The position numbers and the translations under genes are program-made. 64,000 nucleotides of DNA. Origin: Ricordea florida. Its lineage: Eukaryota > Cnidaria > Anthozoa > Corallimorpharia > Ricordeidae. Position 1 is the first letter of the stretch; every line of letters starts with the position of its first letter. The stretch spans positions 31,873,714-31,937,713 of the forward strand of contig OX453274.1 of the NCBI GenBank assembly GCA_949710005.1, in the 5' to 3' direction. Below the pieces are notes generated by a model, which was not told the DNA's origin, did not search any database, and saw nothing but the letters and a program-made list of their open reading frames with translations. Positions 53,492 through 63,273 of this stretch are shown here, in pieces.

Positions 53492-55599
53492 AGTGATTCA
53501 CGCTTCTGTTGCAAAGAAATTACATGTGAAGTTTAGTGAGGTTTGGATGTCAGTGAAGTGTCGTTGAATCGATTTCCGTTTTGCAAAAGCGCATGTTACA
53601 AAAGTCGCTCTCTGGTAAAGAATACTTGGAGTCAAAGGCTTCTACGCCTCTGTTTGAGTTTGCATTTGAGATTTTGATGTAAGTGAAGTGCCGTTGAACG
53701 TTTTCGCCGGAAATCTGCATGTCATGCACTAAAGTCGCTCCCTCGCAAAGCAGATTTGGACTGTTGAAAGCTGCCATGCGTATTTTTGAGTTTGCGAGTG
53801 GTGCTTTTTATCTGCTCTCATTAACAGTCGGGATGACATTTTTTACGCGATTTCTTCATTTAAAATCCGCACGTGTCTTTTCGGTGATCGCTTTGCAGGA
53901 TCCGTGTTGCCTTAAACGGTATCTTAATGCGACATGTGGTTGGCGGCTCGGTGTGTTTTGTAGTTTAGAAGTCAACGTAAGGAATCTCGATGCTACTAAA
54001 CGCGCTTGTTTTCTCGACTGTGAACAGTTATGTTTCGTTATGAAACAATATATTTTCCAGTTCTCGTTGGTTCTGTTATTGTATGTATGGTTACATTTAC
54101 GTAGGATGATGTTCGACTAATATCATTGTGAGTGTGGCCATGATATTTGTTACATAGGATGATGTAAGTGATGTTTTGTGATATATTATGATCTTGTCTT
54201 CGTATTTATTTGGATAGTATTGTTTTATTTATTGATGCAAAGTTTTTTTAAACCCTTGTGAGGAACGTTGTGCAATTATTTTGTATTTTCAGTAGGAGTT
54301 TTACATTCTTCGATTGTGACATTTCAGTAGAAGAAATGAATGGTGTATTGATGGTTTAGTGTCTGTTATCCAAGTGCATCCTTGTTAAGGCACAACATCT
54401 ACTTCATGAAACAAACGTCTTTTGACAACTATAAACAGCACGACAAATCCACCCTCACACTTTGCTTTACAAACAGAAAAATACAATTAGATCACTGAAC
54501 AGTTCAATTCATCAGCTATTTTAATTGGATCGACTTTCAGTGGAGGAGTTAGTTTGGGCCAACAGCCCTATATCAATCATGTTTATGTTTCAACAAATTC
54601 CTTTTTTTGTTTCATTCAACGTAAAAAGAAAAGTGCTTTAAGTAAGATCACTCTTGCCTTTCTATAATACTGGACGTTTTAAGGTCAACTGGTCCAGTTA
54701 TCGTAAGCTCCGTCCTATATGTTGTCCGCTGGACAATTTTTTTAAATTTGTCTTCAAGGTTAAGAAGTGAAGGACATTTAATACTTTTGGCTTGTTAATA
54801 TTTACTTATTGCTGAGGCATAATACAGTATGTAACAGTACACCAAGTACTATCTCATAAAGTGACCAAATGGGCCACTGTTATACATTGGTGTCACGCAA
54901 TCTAATCACGAGCAGGAGTGTTGCGTGACTTATCAAGTTATTTTGCAGTGCATAGAAAACGATCGGTTACAGTTACGGCACTTTTGCTAAGTGATGGATA
55001 TACAAGACTAAAAATAATAGCTTTAATAATCTAGAGTGTAAATAAGAGAAGTGAAACAAATTTGCTAGTTTTATATAAGCAGAGAAATTGTTATTTGTCT
55101 TGTTATTTTATCTCAAATATAAAGAAGAAATCATAAATCGCTTGCCTGAACGTTTTTTAGCTGAAGTTTTTCCTAGCAAAGTTGAATGAGCGCAAGGAGG
55201 AGAAAGTAACTTATTGTAAGACAAATTGAAGTGAAAGTGATTTAGATGGCGTTTGGAAGAAGAATTAACTGATCATAAGAGACAATGAACGTTCAGTATT
55301 AATAGCAAGTGGTTAATTAATTGATCAAAAACTTTTTCACGAAACCTAGCAATATAACAATATCAGCTATGAACATGAATAAAATAAAATTATTTTGCAG
55401 TTGTTTGCGATTTTCCTACTACTCTGTGTCTTGGCAGCCATTTTTAATACTTTCACTGACTCCCAAGATTGATCGTCATACAACTTCTCCTTACAACATC
55501 AACTAACTGTCAATCAAGTCATGAAAATTAAGAACGTTATCAGCATGGGGATATTAAATTGATCAAACGTCAAATTCTCCTTGCTAACGTATAAAGAAG
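53492..55599 (+). other. IGSF9-like 3' UTR and DNA up to Polinton B
   Basis: 2.1 kb without a supported gene. It starts with two similar blocks (GTGAAGTGTCGTTGAA / GTGAAGTGCCGTTGAA, 53550 and 53684). A candidate AATAAA lies at 55378-55383. The frame at 53719-54120 is probably chance. Confidence 0.5.
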
Positions 55600-55679
55600 A
55601 GAGAGTAGGTAGTGGGGGGTTCTAGCACTCCCCATTAATTTTCAGCCAAACCTGTGTAAAAATATTAAACAGAGATTTT

Positions 55680-55935
55680 ACCAAGCCTGTGTCAAACCCT
55701 CAATCAAACATTCACCAAAACCTCAACCAAACCCTCGCCAAGCCTGTGTCAAACCCTCAATCAAACCCTCGCCAAGACTTCATCAAGAGTGGGCCGACAG
55801 GCGGAGCGAGCAGCGCGAGCGGAGGGCGCTGCTCGGGTGTCGATGAACGTGGGGCGATTCTCGTCAAACCCTCAATCAAACATTCACCAAAACCTCAACC
55901 AAACCTCAACCAAGCCTGTGTCAAACCCTATACTG
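55680..55935 (+). repeat. 11-12-bp phased repeat array at the Polinton B terminus
   Basis: Units such as CAAACCCTCAAT, CAAACATTCAC, CAAGCCTGTGT and CAAGACTTCAT run at 11-12-bp spacing. The block GTCAAACCCTCAATCAAACA occurs at about 55691 and again at about 55863, on either side of a GC-rich spacer containing a hairpin (55808-55834). Confidence 0.75.
55808..55834. repeat. GC-rich hairpin inside the terminal array
   Basis: GAGCAGCGC and GCGCTGCTC form a perfect 9-bp stem around a 9-base loop, within a GC-rich island in an AT-rich element. Confidence 0.7.
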
Positions 55936-56063
55936 AACTCTACCTTTTACAACATCCAGAATAAGTTTGAGGAAAGTGGGTGTGGAGAATTCACCATCCC
56001 TATCCAAGCCCACCCTGCATAAGTATCCGCAAAATAAAAAAAAAATATGATTTTTAATATTGG

Positions 56064-56071
56064 TTTAAAGA
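56064..56071 (+). promoter_or_regulatory. TTTAAAGA motif 19 bp before PolB start
   Basis: TTTAAAGAATAAATTA precedes the PolB ATG at 56091. Shares the core with the sites at 5101, 61120 and 61354. Confidence 0.45.
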
Positions 56072-56090
56072 ATAAATTATGAGAGTATAA

Positions 56091-59000
56091 ATGGAAGAGT
56101 TACAAAATAGTAAAAATCTTGCGAAACTGCTAAAACAAGCCATAAACAAAAAGGGCAAAAGTTTAGAAAGACTAATATTAAAACAGCTAAAGAAAATTAT
56201 TAAAGAAAAAGGTAAAAAATTGGAAGAAGACGAAGTTATCAAAGAATTGCGCAAAATTCCAGAAATTGCTGAAGCTCTTGATAATATGGGAGAAACAAAA
56301 GAGGGCGCAAAACCTAAAAAGAAAAATATTAAAAAAAGAAAACTTGCGCCTACTTTTATAAAACCACAAAAGCCATCAAACAAAACTTTTAATTGGGGAA
56401 ATTATTCATTTAAGGTGATGGATGAAGATGAGTTTTCAAAAAAGCTTGCAGATTTAACCAACGAAAATGTATTAAAACTTACTAATAACAAACAACCACA
56501 ACCTAGACCAAGAAAAGAGGTAGATATATCTGATATTATAAAAGATGAATTTTATATAATAGAAAAACAAACAGCATTGAGGGGATATCTGAAAACTTAT
56601 AGGATAGATGGAAAGAAAGGGTATGAGGCCAAAGAGTTTTTAAATAATATCAAACCAAAAGTTAATAATCTAATTAACAAACAAAAGAAACCGATAAAGG
56701 TAAAATTTATATTAACATGTAATTTAATAAAAGAATCTACAGATACAAATCGTATTGAAGAAGAGATAAGAAAATTCTTTCAATCACGTACAGAAATAAT
56801 TACTGTTACAGATGATATATCCAATTTTTATGATAATATGGCTAATCAAATACTAAAGGAATATGAAAAATTTTTAAGTAATAGTTATAAATATAAATTA
56901 AAAAATATAATATGTTTTGATATTGGAATAACACCATACAAGCCGCTTAAGGGAAGTTCATATATTATAACACCCCCACATTTAGACACAAAAAAGGCAA
57001 TTATTAACCACAAGAATTTTAATGATAATGAATGTTTTAAGTGGGCAGTAACTGAAGCTGTATTTCCAAGAGATAAAAACCCTCAAAGAGTAAATAATGA
57101 ATTAAGAGAAAACTCAAAGAACTTTAACTGGAGTGGAATGGAGTTCCCTGTTTCATTAAAAGATATTGATAAGTTTGAAAGGCAAAACCCCTACTATATT
57201 AATGTCTTAGGATATGAAAATGGCTATGTATTTCCTTTAAGAATAAGTGATAATCAATTAGGAGATAATGTAATCAATTTAATTATGATATCAGATGATA
57301 AAAATAATCACTACTGTTGGGTAAAGAATTTAAGTAGACTTTTATCAACTCAAGTTAGTAAACATAAATGTAAGAGACATTTTTGTATCAGATGTTTTAA
57401 CTCATTTCGAGAAATAAATTCATTAGAAAAACATACCGAATACTGCAACAAAAACAAAGCAGTTAGGATTGATATGCCAAAAGATAAAAATGGAAATCCT
57501 ATATTTATTAAATTCGCTAATTATAAAAGAAAAATGCGAGTGCCATTTTTAGTGTATGCCGACTTTGAGTGTTACCCAGAGAAAATTGATATAGATATAA
57601 GTTGTTTAGATAATAGTAAAAGCTTTACTCAAAAATATCAGAAACATAAACCATCTGGATTCTGTTATTATATAATGTGTTTTGATGAGAATATATTACC
57701 ACCAAACTTTGAAAAACTTGTAAGATATACTGCAAAATCCCCAGATGATTGTGTTGCGCAGATATTTGTAGAATATTTAGAGAGAGATATTAGAAGAATT
57801 TATAATGAAATAATAAAACCAAGAAACAAAAAGTTCTATTACTATAAAAGAGGAAATATGTCAGAAATAGATAAGAAAGAATATGAAAATGCTAAGAAAT
57901 GCCATATATGTGAGTGTGAATTAGGAGAAGATAAGGTATTGGATCACTGCCACCTTACAGGAAAGTATAGAGGAGCAGCTCATAAAGATTGTAACTCGAA
58001 TTTCGAGATTCCAAAGTTCATACCTATAGTATTTCATAATCTATCTGGATATGATTCACATTTATTTATTAAGAATCTTGGGAAAACAGATGGTGAAATA
58101 ACACCTATAGCACAAAATGAGGAAAGGTATATTTCTTTCTCAAAAAAGATTGTAGTTGATGAATATATAGATAAAAGTGGTGAGAAAAAAATAGTAAAGA
58201 GAGAAATGAGATTCATCGATTCATTAAAATTTATGTCATCCAGTCTTGATGGGCTAGTTGATAATCTCACCAAATGTGGAAAGTGTGAGGCATGTAAACC
58301 AGGAGATTGTATAAAGAGATACATTGAAGATGGAAAGATCATTAAGTATGAAGGTATTGGTAAATGCGGACGATGTAAGAATTGTAATTTAGTTGAAAGT
58401 AAATGTCTTTCTCCATCAGATAAATACCTAAATGAAGTAAAAAAGTATTTTGAAGGCGAAGAATTAAATCTAACGTTAAGAAAGGGTGTATATCCATATG
58501 ATTATATTGACAGCTTTGATAAACTAAATGAAACCCAACTTCCACCAAAGGATGCATTTTTCTCAAAACTAAATGATAAAGATATAAATGAAGAAAATTA
58601 CCAACACGCTAAAAATGTGTGGAAAACTTTTAATATAAAAACATTTAGGGAGTATCATGATCTATATCTCAAGCTAGATGTATTATTGTTAGCGGATGTA
58701 TTTGAAAATTTTAGAGATGTTTGTATTAAAAACTATGGATTGGATCCTGCTTGGTACTACACCTCTCCCGGCCTATCTTGGGACGCTATGTTAAAGTTAA
58801 CTAAAGTAAAATTGGAGTTACTAACTAACATTAACATGTTACTTATGTTTGAACAAGGTGTAAGAGGCGGTGTATCTCAGATTTCAACTAGATATGCAGA
58901 AGCAAACAATCCATATATGAAGAAATATGATCCAAACAAACCTAAAAAATATATCATTTATCTAGATGCAAACAACTTATATGGTGGTGGAATGAGTAAA

Positions 59001-60176
59001 CCACTACCCACTCACGGTTTTGATTGGTTGCCTGAGAAAGATTATAAAAATTGGAGAAATATACCATGCATACTCGAGGTTGAATTAGAATATCCTGAAC
59101 ATCTTCACGATTTACATAATGATTATCCTCTGGCCCCAGAAAGACTTGTTGTTAATAAGGTGGAAAAATTAATCCCAAACTTAAAAAATAAAACAAAGTA
59201 TATAGTTCATCGAGAAACCCTAAAACTTTATGAAAGTATGGGATTAAAAGTTACAAAAATTCATAGAGGTATTAAATTCAATGAGTCTGCATGGCTAAAA
59301 CCCTACATTAATTTGAATACTAAACTAAGATCTCAAGCAAAAAATGATTTTGAAAAAGATTTCTTCAAGTTAATGAACAATTCTGTATTTGGTAAAACCA
59401 TGGAAAATATTAGAAAAAGGGTAGACATTCGCCTAGTTACAAATAAAAAAGATGCAGAAAAATTAACAATAAAACCCAACTTTAATCATTTTACTATATT
59501 TAGTGAAGATCTGGCTGCTATCCATATGAATAAAACAAGATTAATATTTAATAAACCTGTTTACTTAGGTATGTGTATTCTAGATTTAAGTAAAGCAACA
59601 ATGTACGATTTTCATTATAATTATATTAAACCTAAATATGGAGAAAAAGCAAAGCTGTTGTTTACAGATACAGACAGTCTTGTATATGTTATAGAAACAG
59701 AAGATTTTTACAAGGATATAAGTCCAGATGTTAGAAAAATGTTTGACACAAGTAATTACCCTAAAATTCACCCATCAGGTATAGAGACGGGTATGAATAA
59801 GAAATTAATAGGAATGTTTAAAGATGAAGCTGGTGGAATGATAATTAATGAGTTTGTGGGATTGAGAGCAAAGTTATACGCTTATATTACTGAAAATGAT
59901 GATGAAGTAAAGAAAGGTAAGGGAATGAAGAAAGAAGTTATAAAAAAGAAAATAAAATTTAATCATTATAAGGAATGTCTATTAACGGGGGAAAAACAAT
60001 ATAGAAAGATGAATGTAATTAGAAGTCATTTACATGATGTTTATTCAGAAACAATTAATAAAGTTGCACTATCTGCTGATGATGATAAGAGAATAATTTG
60101 TAAAGATAAAATAAGTACTTTAGCCTATGGACATTATAGCCTCAAAACAGAATTGGGTGGAAGTTTAGTATCATAA
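56091..60176 (+). CDS. Polinton family B DNA polymerase (protein-primed type), 1361 aa
   Basis: Replicative polymerase of element B. Motifs in order: C2HC finger (FCIRCF ... HTEYC) near residue 440; Exo I VYADFECYP near 490; endonuclease VII/HNH-like module CHICECEL ... DHCHLTGKYRGAAHKDCN at 604-635; Exo II NLSGYDSH near 650; a cluster of CxxC pairs near 725-770; Exo III YHDLYLKLDV near 857; Pol A YLDANNLYGGGMS near 958; Pol B KLMNNSVFGKTMEN near 1094; Pol C TDTDS near 1190. The N-terminal 100 residues are Lys-rich. Homologous along its length to the polymerase at 502-5100, but lacks that protein's Cys-rich and Asp-rich insertions. Start chosen at the first ATG of the frame. The 3' end overlaps the opposing integrase gene by 43 bp. 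Confidence 0.94.
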   Translation: MEELQNSKNLAKLLKQAINKKGKSLERLILKQLKKIIKEKGKKLEEDEVIKELRKIPEIAEALDNMGETKEGAKPKKKNIKKRKLAPTFIKPQKPSNKTFNWGNYSFKVMDEDEFSKKLADLTNENVLKLTNNKQPQPRPRKEVDISDIIKDEFYIIEKQTALRGYLKTYRIDGKKGYEAKEFLNNIKPKVNNLINKQKKPIKVKFILTCNLIKESTDTNRIEEEIRKFFQSRTEIITVTDDISNFYDNMANQILKEYEKFLSNSYKYKLKNIICFDIGITPYKPLKGSSYIITPPHLDTKKAIINHKNFNDNECFKWAVTEAVFPRDKNPQRVNNELRENSKNFNWSGMEFPVSLKDIDKFERQNPYYINVLGYENGYVFPLRISDNQLGDNVINLIMISDDKNNHYCWVKNLSRLLSTQVSKHKCKRHFCIRCFNSFREINSLEKHTEYCNKNKAVRIDMPKDKNGNPIFIKFANYKRKMRVPFLVYADFECYPEKIDIDISCLDNSKSFTQKYQKHKPSGFCYYIMCFDENILPPNFEKLVRYTAKSPDDCVAQIFVEYLERDIRRIYNEIIKPRNKKFYYYKRGNMSEIDKKEYENAKKCHICECELGEDKVLDHCHLTGKYRGAAHKDCNSNFEIPKFIPIVFHNLSGYDSHLFIKNLGKTDGEITPIAQNEERYISFSKKIVVDEYIDKSGEKKIVKREMRFIDSLKFMSSSLDGLVDNLTKCGKCEACKPGDCIKRYIEDGKIIKYEGIGKCGRCKNCNLVESKCLSPSDKYLNEVKKYFEGEELNLTLRKGVYPYDYIDSFDKLNETQLPPKDAFFSKLNDKDINEENYQHAKNVWKTFNIKTFREYHDLYLKLDVLLLADVFENFRDVCIKNYGLDPAWYYTSPGLSWDAMLKLTKVKLELLTNINMLLMFEQGVRGGVSQISTRYAEANNPYMKKYDPNKPKKYIIYLDANNLYGGGMSKPLPTHGFDWLPEKDYKNWRNIPCILEVELEYPEHLHDLHNDYPLAPERLVVNKVEKLIPNLKNKTKYIVHRETLKLYESMGLKVTKIHRGIKFNESAWLKPYINLNTKLRSQAKNDFEKDFFKLMNNSVFGKTMENIRKRVDIRLVTNKKDAEKLTIKPNFNHFTIFSEDLAAIHMNKTRLIFNKPVYLGMCILDLSKATMYDFHYNYIKPKYGEKAKLLFTDTDSLVYVIETEDFYKDISPDVRKMFDTSNYPKIHPSGIETGMNKKLIGMFKDEAGGMIINEFVGLRAKLYAYITENDDEVKKGKGMKKEVIKKKIKFNHYKECLLTGEKQYRKMNVIRSHLHDVYSETINKVALSADDDKRIICKDKISTLAYGHYSLKTELGGSLVS

Positions 60177-61120
60177 GGAATAACCTGTAATTCTTCCCTT
60201 ACAAATCCACGTCTTGGCCCATCCAATAAATAATATAAAACCGGCTGATTAGGTGAAATCACACTTTTAGAAATATCATAAACTTTGATACTCCAAATAG
60301 GATCTGTGGCTCGCCTTTTTTCACCACCCTCTAGTTCACCAGGAGATAATAAATATCTAACTCTAACAAAAGGAGATAATCTTTCCTCATCAAGACCAAC
60401 TACTCGATGATATCTTTTGGTTTCAATATCAACCTCTTTCAGTTTTATAGCTTTATCGGGCTCTTTACCGATTATTCTCGTCGGTGTATTGTTCAAAGTT
60501 TTCAAAATATCAGGTAATCGTTTCACCCATACTCTAGATCGATCATCGCTTATCATTTCTTGTGCATATTGATGACTAAATAATTTTTCACTTAATGTTC
60601 TATTTGCTCTTTCCACAAACGCTTGGGCTCTATGGTTTCCGGCTTCACTTCTCTGTATTTTCACATTATGGTAATTCATAAGTTTTGTCACATCACCCAT
60701 AAATTCTCTTCCAGGATCGACCATTAATGTTTTAGGATATTTTAACTTTCTGGAATATATTTTTTCAAAAGCTTTGGATATCTCATGACTTTCTTTTGTG
60801 GCTAATGCTTCAGCATCTTTGTATCTACTGGCAACATCAACCACAACTAATACATATTTATATGTTTTTCTTCCAACTCTATCATGCGGTAAAAATAATA
60901 AATCTGCTTGATGAATCTGATTAGGTTTATCCTCTGTCCAGTGAGGTTTAGGTATATATTTTGGAGATGGAAGATAAATTTGCCATATTGCTTGTTTCTC
61001 TAACCATTGTTTTGCTACATCTTCACTTACTTTTGCTTTTTGTGCTAATTTGGGGATTGCGGAATATCCTTTCCAATACCCTTCAGTTGAATAATATATT
61101 TTTGATAAAGTAGAACTCAT
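60134..61120 (-). CDS. Polinton integrase (retrovirus-like DDE), 328 aa, complete
   Basis: Catalyses insertion of the element. N-terminal helical/zinc-binding-like region (SEDVAKQWLEKQAIWQIY), then the RNase H-fold core with the catalytic triad D73 (HQADLLF), D135 (MVDPGREF) and E170 (AFVERANRT), a D-34-E spacing. The C-terminus holds an SH3/chromo-like segment (RVRYLLSPGELEGG ... LDGPRRGFVREEL). Transcribed opposite to PolB, with 43 bp of 3' overlap, and divergently from the 75-aa ORF with only 33 bp between start codons. Complete and uninterrupted, with all three acidic residues present, so it may be functional. Confidence 0.93.
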   Translation of the reverse strand: MSSTLSKIYYSTEGYWKGYSAIPKLAQKAKVSEDVAKQWLEKQAIWQIYLPSPKYIPKPHWTEDKPNQIHQADLLFLPHDRVGRKTYKYVLVVVDVASRYKDAEALATKESHEISKAFEKIYSRKLKYPKTLMVDPGREFMGDVTKLMNYHNVKIQRSEAGNHRAQAFVERANRTLSEKLFSHQYAQEMISDDRSRVWVKRLPDILKTLNNTPTRIIGKEPDKAIKLKEVDIETKRYHRVVGLDEERLSPFVRVRYLLSPGELEGGEKRRATDPIWSIKVYDISKSVISPNQPVLYYLLDGPRRGFVREELQVIPYDTKLPPNSVLRL

Positions 61121-61153
61121 TTAAAGATTAACCAAAGTATCTTATAAATTATA
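61120..61153. promoter_or_regulatory. 34-bp leader, copy 1, in a divergent gap
   Basis: TTTAAAGATTAACCAAAGTA then TCTTATAAATTA precede the ATG of the 75-aa ORF. Almost identical to 61354-61387. The first base is also the last base of the integrase start codon on the other strand, so the whole 33-bp gap is this repeat. Confidence 0.6.
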
Positions 61154-61381
61154 ATGGAGGAAGAAAAAATAAATTTTAGCGAATATCAAATTAAGCTTAT
61201 GAAAAAAATTATCATTCAAAAAATTCAAAATATGGAATATGGTGATGAACTTTTTAATGTAATGCTTGTAATTGAGGGAGTAAGAGAAAGTTTAGTAAAA
61301 CATATTGAAGAATTAGAGAATAAAAAAAAAAACCAATTAAGCCGCCCAAGAGGTTTAAAGATTAACCAAAGTATCTTATAA
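61154..61381 (+). CDS. Small unknown Polinton protein, 75 aa
   Basis: Not recognised. A mostly helical, charged peptide (MEEEKINFSEYQIKLMKKII ... VKHIEELENKKK) with no membrane segment or Cys motif. It has its own copy of the leader that precedes the capsid gene, which argues that it is expressed. Its last residues (LKINQSIL) are encoded by the second leader copy, so the C-terminus may be a by-product of that duplication. It ends 6 bp before the capsid ATG. Could be a small virion or scaffold protein; this is a guess from position. Confidence 0.55.
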   Translation: MEEEKINFSEYQIKLMKKIIIQKIQNMEYGDELFNVMLVIEGVRESLVKHIEELENKKKNQLSRPRGLKINQSIL

Positions 61382-61387
61382 ATTACA
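61354..61387 (+). promoter_or_regulatory. 34-bp leader, copy 2, before the capsid gene
   Basis: TTTAAAGATTAACCAAAGTA then TCTTATAAATTACA ends at the capsid ATG. Copy 1 at 61120 differs by one base. It overlaps the end of the 75-aa ORF. Confidence 0.65.
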
Positions 61388-62614
61388 ATGACGTCTGAAA
61401 AAATTAATCCAAATAGAATTCCTAGAGAGCCATTTGGTTTGAAAGCAGAATCAACAATGAACCGAATTACTCTCAATCCATCATCTGCTAGCCCCGGAGA
61501 AACATTATATATAAATATTCCAAAACTTTCTGAGAATTTAGTGATTGTACCTGGAAGTGTATCTCTACTATTTGACTTGGATGTAGATGGACACGCTAAT
61601 AATACACTTGTGAATAATGTGGGAAGGAATCTTGTATCTAGACTTAAAGTTCTTTTTGGAGGTGAAACATTACAGGATACTCAAAGATACGATCTATTTC
61701 AAACCTATCATGATTTATTCTTAACAGATGAAGAACGCGAAGATAGATTAAAACAAGGAATTTCTTCTGAAAATATGAGAAAACTTAGAACAAAAGCGGG
61801 AGATAAAAAAACACAAGATGTAAAAGAAGTAGCGCTTGCCGCAGTACATAATACAAAATATAGAATACCAATAAATCACCCTATTTTAAACGATCATGGT
61901 GTTTTTTACCCGAAAGCATTAGAAAATCATCTAACATTTGAGATTACACTTGCTCCAATTAACGATATTGTTGTTTATTCTGACATTACTAAAACCCCAA
62001 CATATTCAATCAAAAATCTTGAGTTAGAATATTCTTCCATTTCAAGCGAATACTTGGCTCGTGAGGCACAGGCGGCTTATCAAGTTGGCAAAGGATTCTT
62101 TTATGAAAATGTCACTCTACACAAAACTTTTACATTTTCCATAGGTGGTGATGGCGTTATTAATCAGCATATTAATCTACCTAGAAGATCAATGACAGGG
62201 ATATTATGTTTGTTTACATTACCATTCGCAGCAGGTGCGCGTAACTCTGAGAATTTTTACAATCCAGGTATAACCTCGATTAATATAGATGTTGATGGTG
62301 TACCAAATCGTTTATACTCTAAGGGAATGATTCCATCGGATCTGTGGGAGTCGGTAAAGAAACGTTTCGGAAGAGATGGCGTAAAGGAAAAGGATTTTTA
62401 TGCAGATAAGTTTGCTCTTTGGGTTGATATGAGAACACACCCCGATAATCACATTCATGGAGGAGGATTAGCATTAAATAATACGCATGATGGTGTAAAA
62501 ATAGAAATTAAAAGAAAACAGGTTGGATCTGGTACTATAACCTGCCATATGTTTGTTGTAGCTGATGCAATGATGGAAATTATGAATTCAAGTTTGAGAT
62601 CAATTAAGTACTAA
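61388..62614 (+). CDS. Probable major capsid protein (double jelly-roll), 408 aa
   Basis: Likely shell protein of the element's virion. It is rich in beta-forming stretches with no hydrophobic leader. ITLNPSSASPGETLYINIP and VNNVGRNLVSRLKVLFGGE resemble the opening of the first jelly roll in Polinton capsid proteins, where a VN..(F)S.. helix leads to a strand and 'NG/GGE' turn. The C-terminus (VGSGTITCHMFVVADAMMEI) would be the last strand of the second roll. The position just before the packaging ATPase supports this. It is shorter than the better-known Polinton capsid proteins, so a fold prediction is needed to exclude a minor capsid protein. Confidence 0.7.
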   Translation: MTSEKINPNRIPREPFGLKAESTMNRITLNPSSASPGETLYINIPKLSENLVIVPGSVSLLFDLDVDGHANNTLVNNVGRNLVSRLKVLFGGETLQDTQRYDLFQTYHDLFLTDEEREDRLKQGISSENMRKLRTKAGDKKTQDVKEVALAAVHNTKYRIPINHPILNDHGVFYPKALENHLTFEITLAPINDIVVYSDITKTPTYSIKNLELEYSSISSEYLAREAQAAYQVGKGFFYENVTLHKTFTFSIGGDGVINQHINLPRRSMTGILCLFTLPFAAGARNSENFYNPGITSINIDVDGVPNRLYSKGMIPSDLWESVKKRFGRDGVKEKDFYADKFALWVDMRTHPDNHIHGGGLALNNTHDGVKIEIKRKQVGSGTITCHMFVVADAMMEIMNSSLRSIKY

Positions 62615-62634
62615 ATTTAAAAAAATATTATGTT

Positions 62635-63273
62635 ATGATACAAAAAATCATGGAAGAACTACGAGAAAAAATACCATTCCATTGTATCATAACCGGCCCA
62701 ACAAATTGTGGAAAAACAAAGTACCTCATCAATCAGCTAAGAGGACCATTCCGAAAAATTTTTGATTACATTGTTTTAATATGTCCAACTTATTCTAAGA
62801 ATAAAACTTATCATAATTTTGCTCGAGGAGATAAACGTTTCTTTGTATTATCACCAGATGCTAGTAACATTGATGAGATTAATGAGTTATTAACTGATTG
62901 TCAAACTTTATTCTCTGGTACAAATACACTGTTAATTTTAGATGATTGCGCTGTATCTAATGATCTGAAGAAAAGATCAAACAAGTTTATAGATTTAGCA
63001 TTCTCTGGAAGACATCATGGATTATCAGTTTGGGTTCTCACTCAGCAATTAACATCGATAGCAAAACCATTCCGTGAAAATGTAGCTTGTGTTGTTACTT
63101 TTCATAATCCATCACAGAAGGGTATGAAGATGTTTTTCGAAGATTATGGAGGTGATTTGGATTATGAATTAGGTAAAAAGTTTATGCATCTCCTGAAAAC
63201 TGAAAAATATTCTAGACTTTGTTTATCTTTACGACACCCATTTGACTGCTATTTGGAGATACCTTCGGGGTAG
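62635..63273 (+). CDS. DNA-packaging ATPase (FtsK/HerA, A32-like), 212 aa
   Basis: Motor that would pump element DNA into capsids. Walker A GPTNCGKTKYL at residues 20-30, Walker B LLILDDCA near 100-107, and the following VWVLTQQLTSI is the sensor/Gln motif typical of A32-type packaging ATPases. Length matches the usual 200-260 residues. An internal ATG nine nt downstream is an alternative start. Lies 20 bp after the capsid gene on the same strand. A second in-frame reading is not needed; the frame is complete. Confidence 0.9.
   Translation: MIQKIMEELREKIPFHCIITGPTNCGKTKYLINQLRGPFRKIFDYIVLICPTYSKNKTYHNFARGDKRFFVLSPDASNIDEINELLTDCQTLFSGTNTLLILDDCAVSNDLKKRSNKFIDLAFSGRHHGLSVWVLTQQLTSIAKPFRENVACVVTFHNPSQKGMKMFFEDYGGDLDYELGKKFMHLLKTEKYSRLCLSLRHPFDCYLEIPSG

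Noticed and set aside
53719..54120. 133-residue frame after the IGSF9-like stop
   Set aside because: No domain, no splice sites; overlaps expected 3' UTR and a local duplication.
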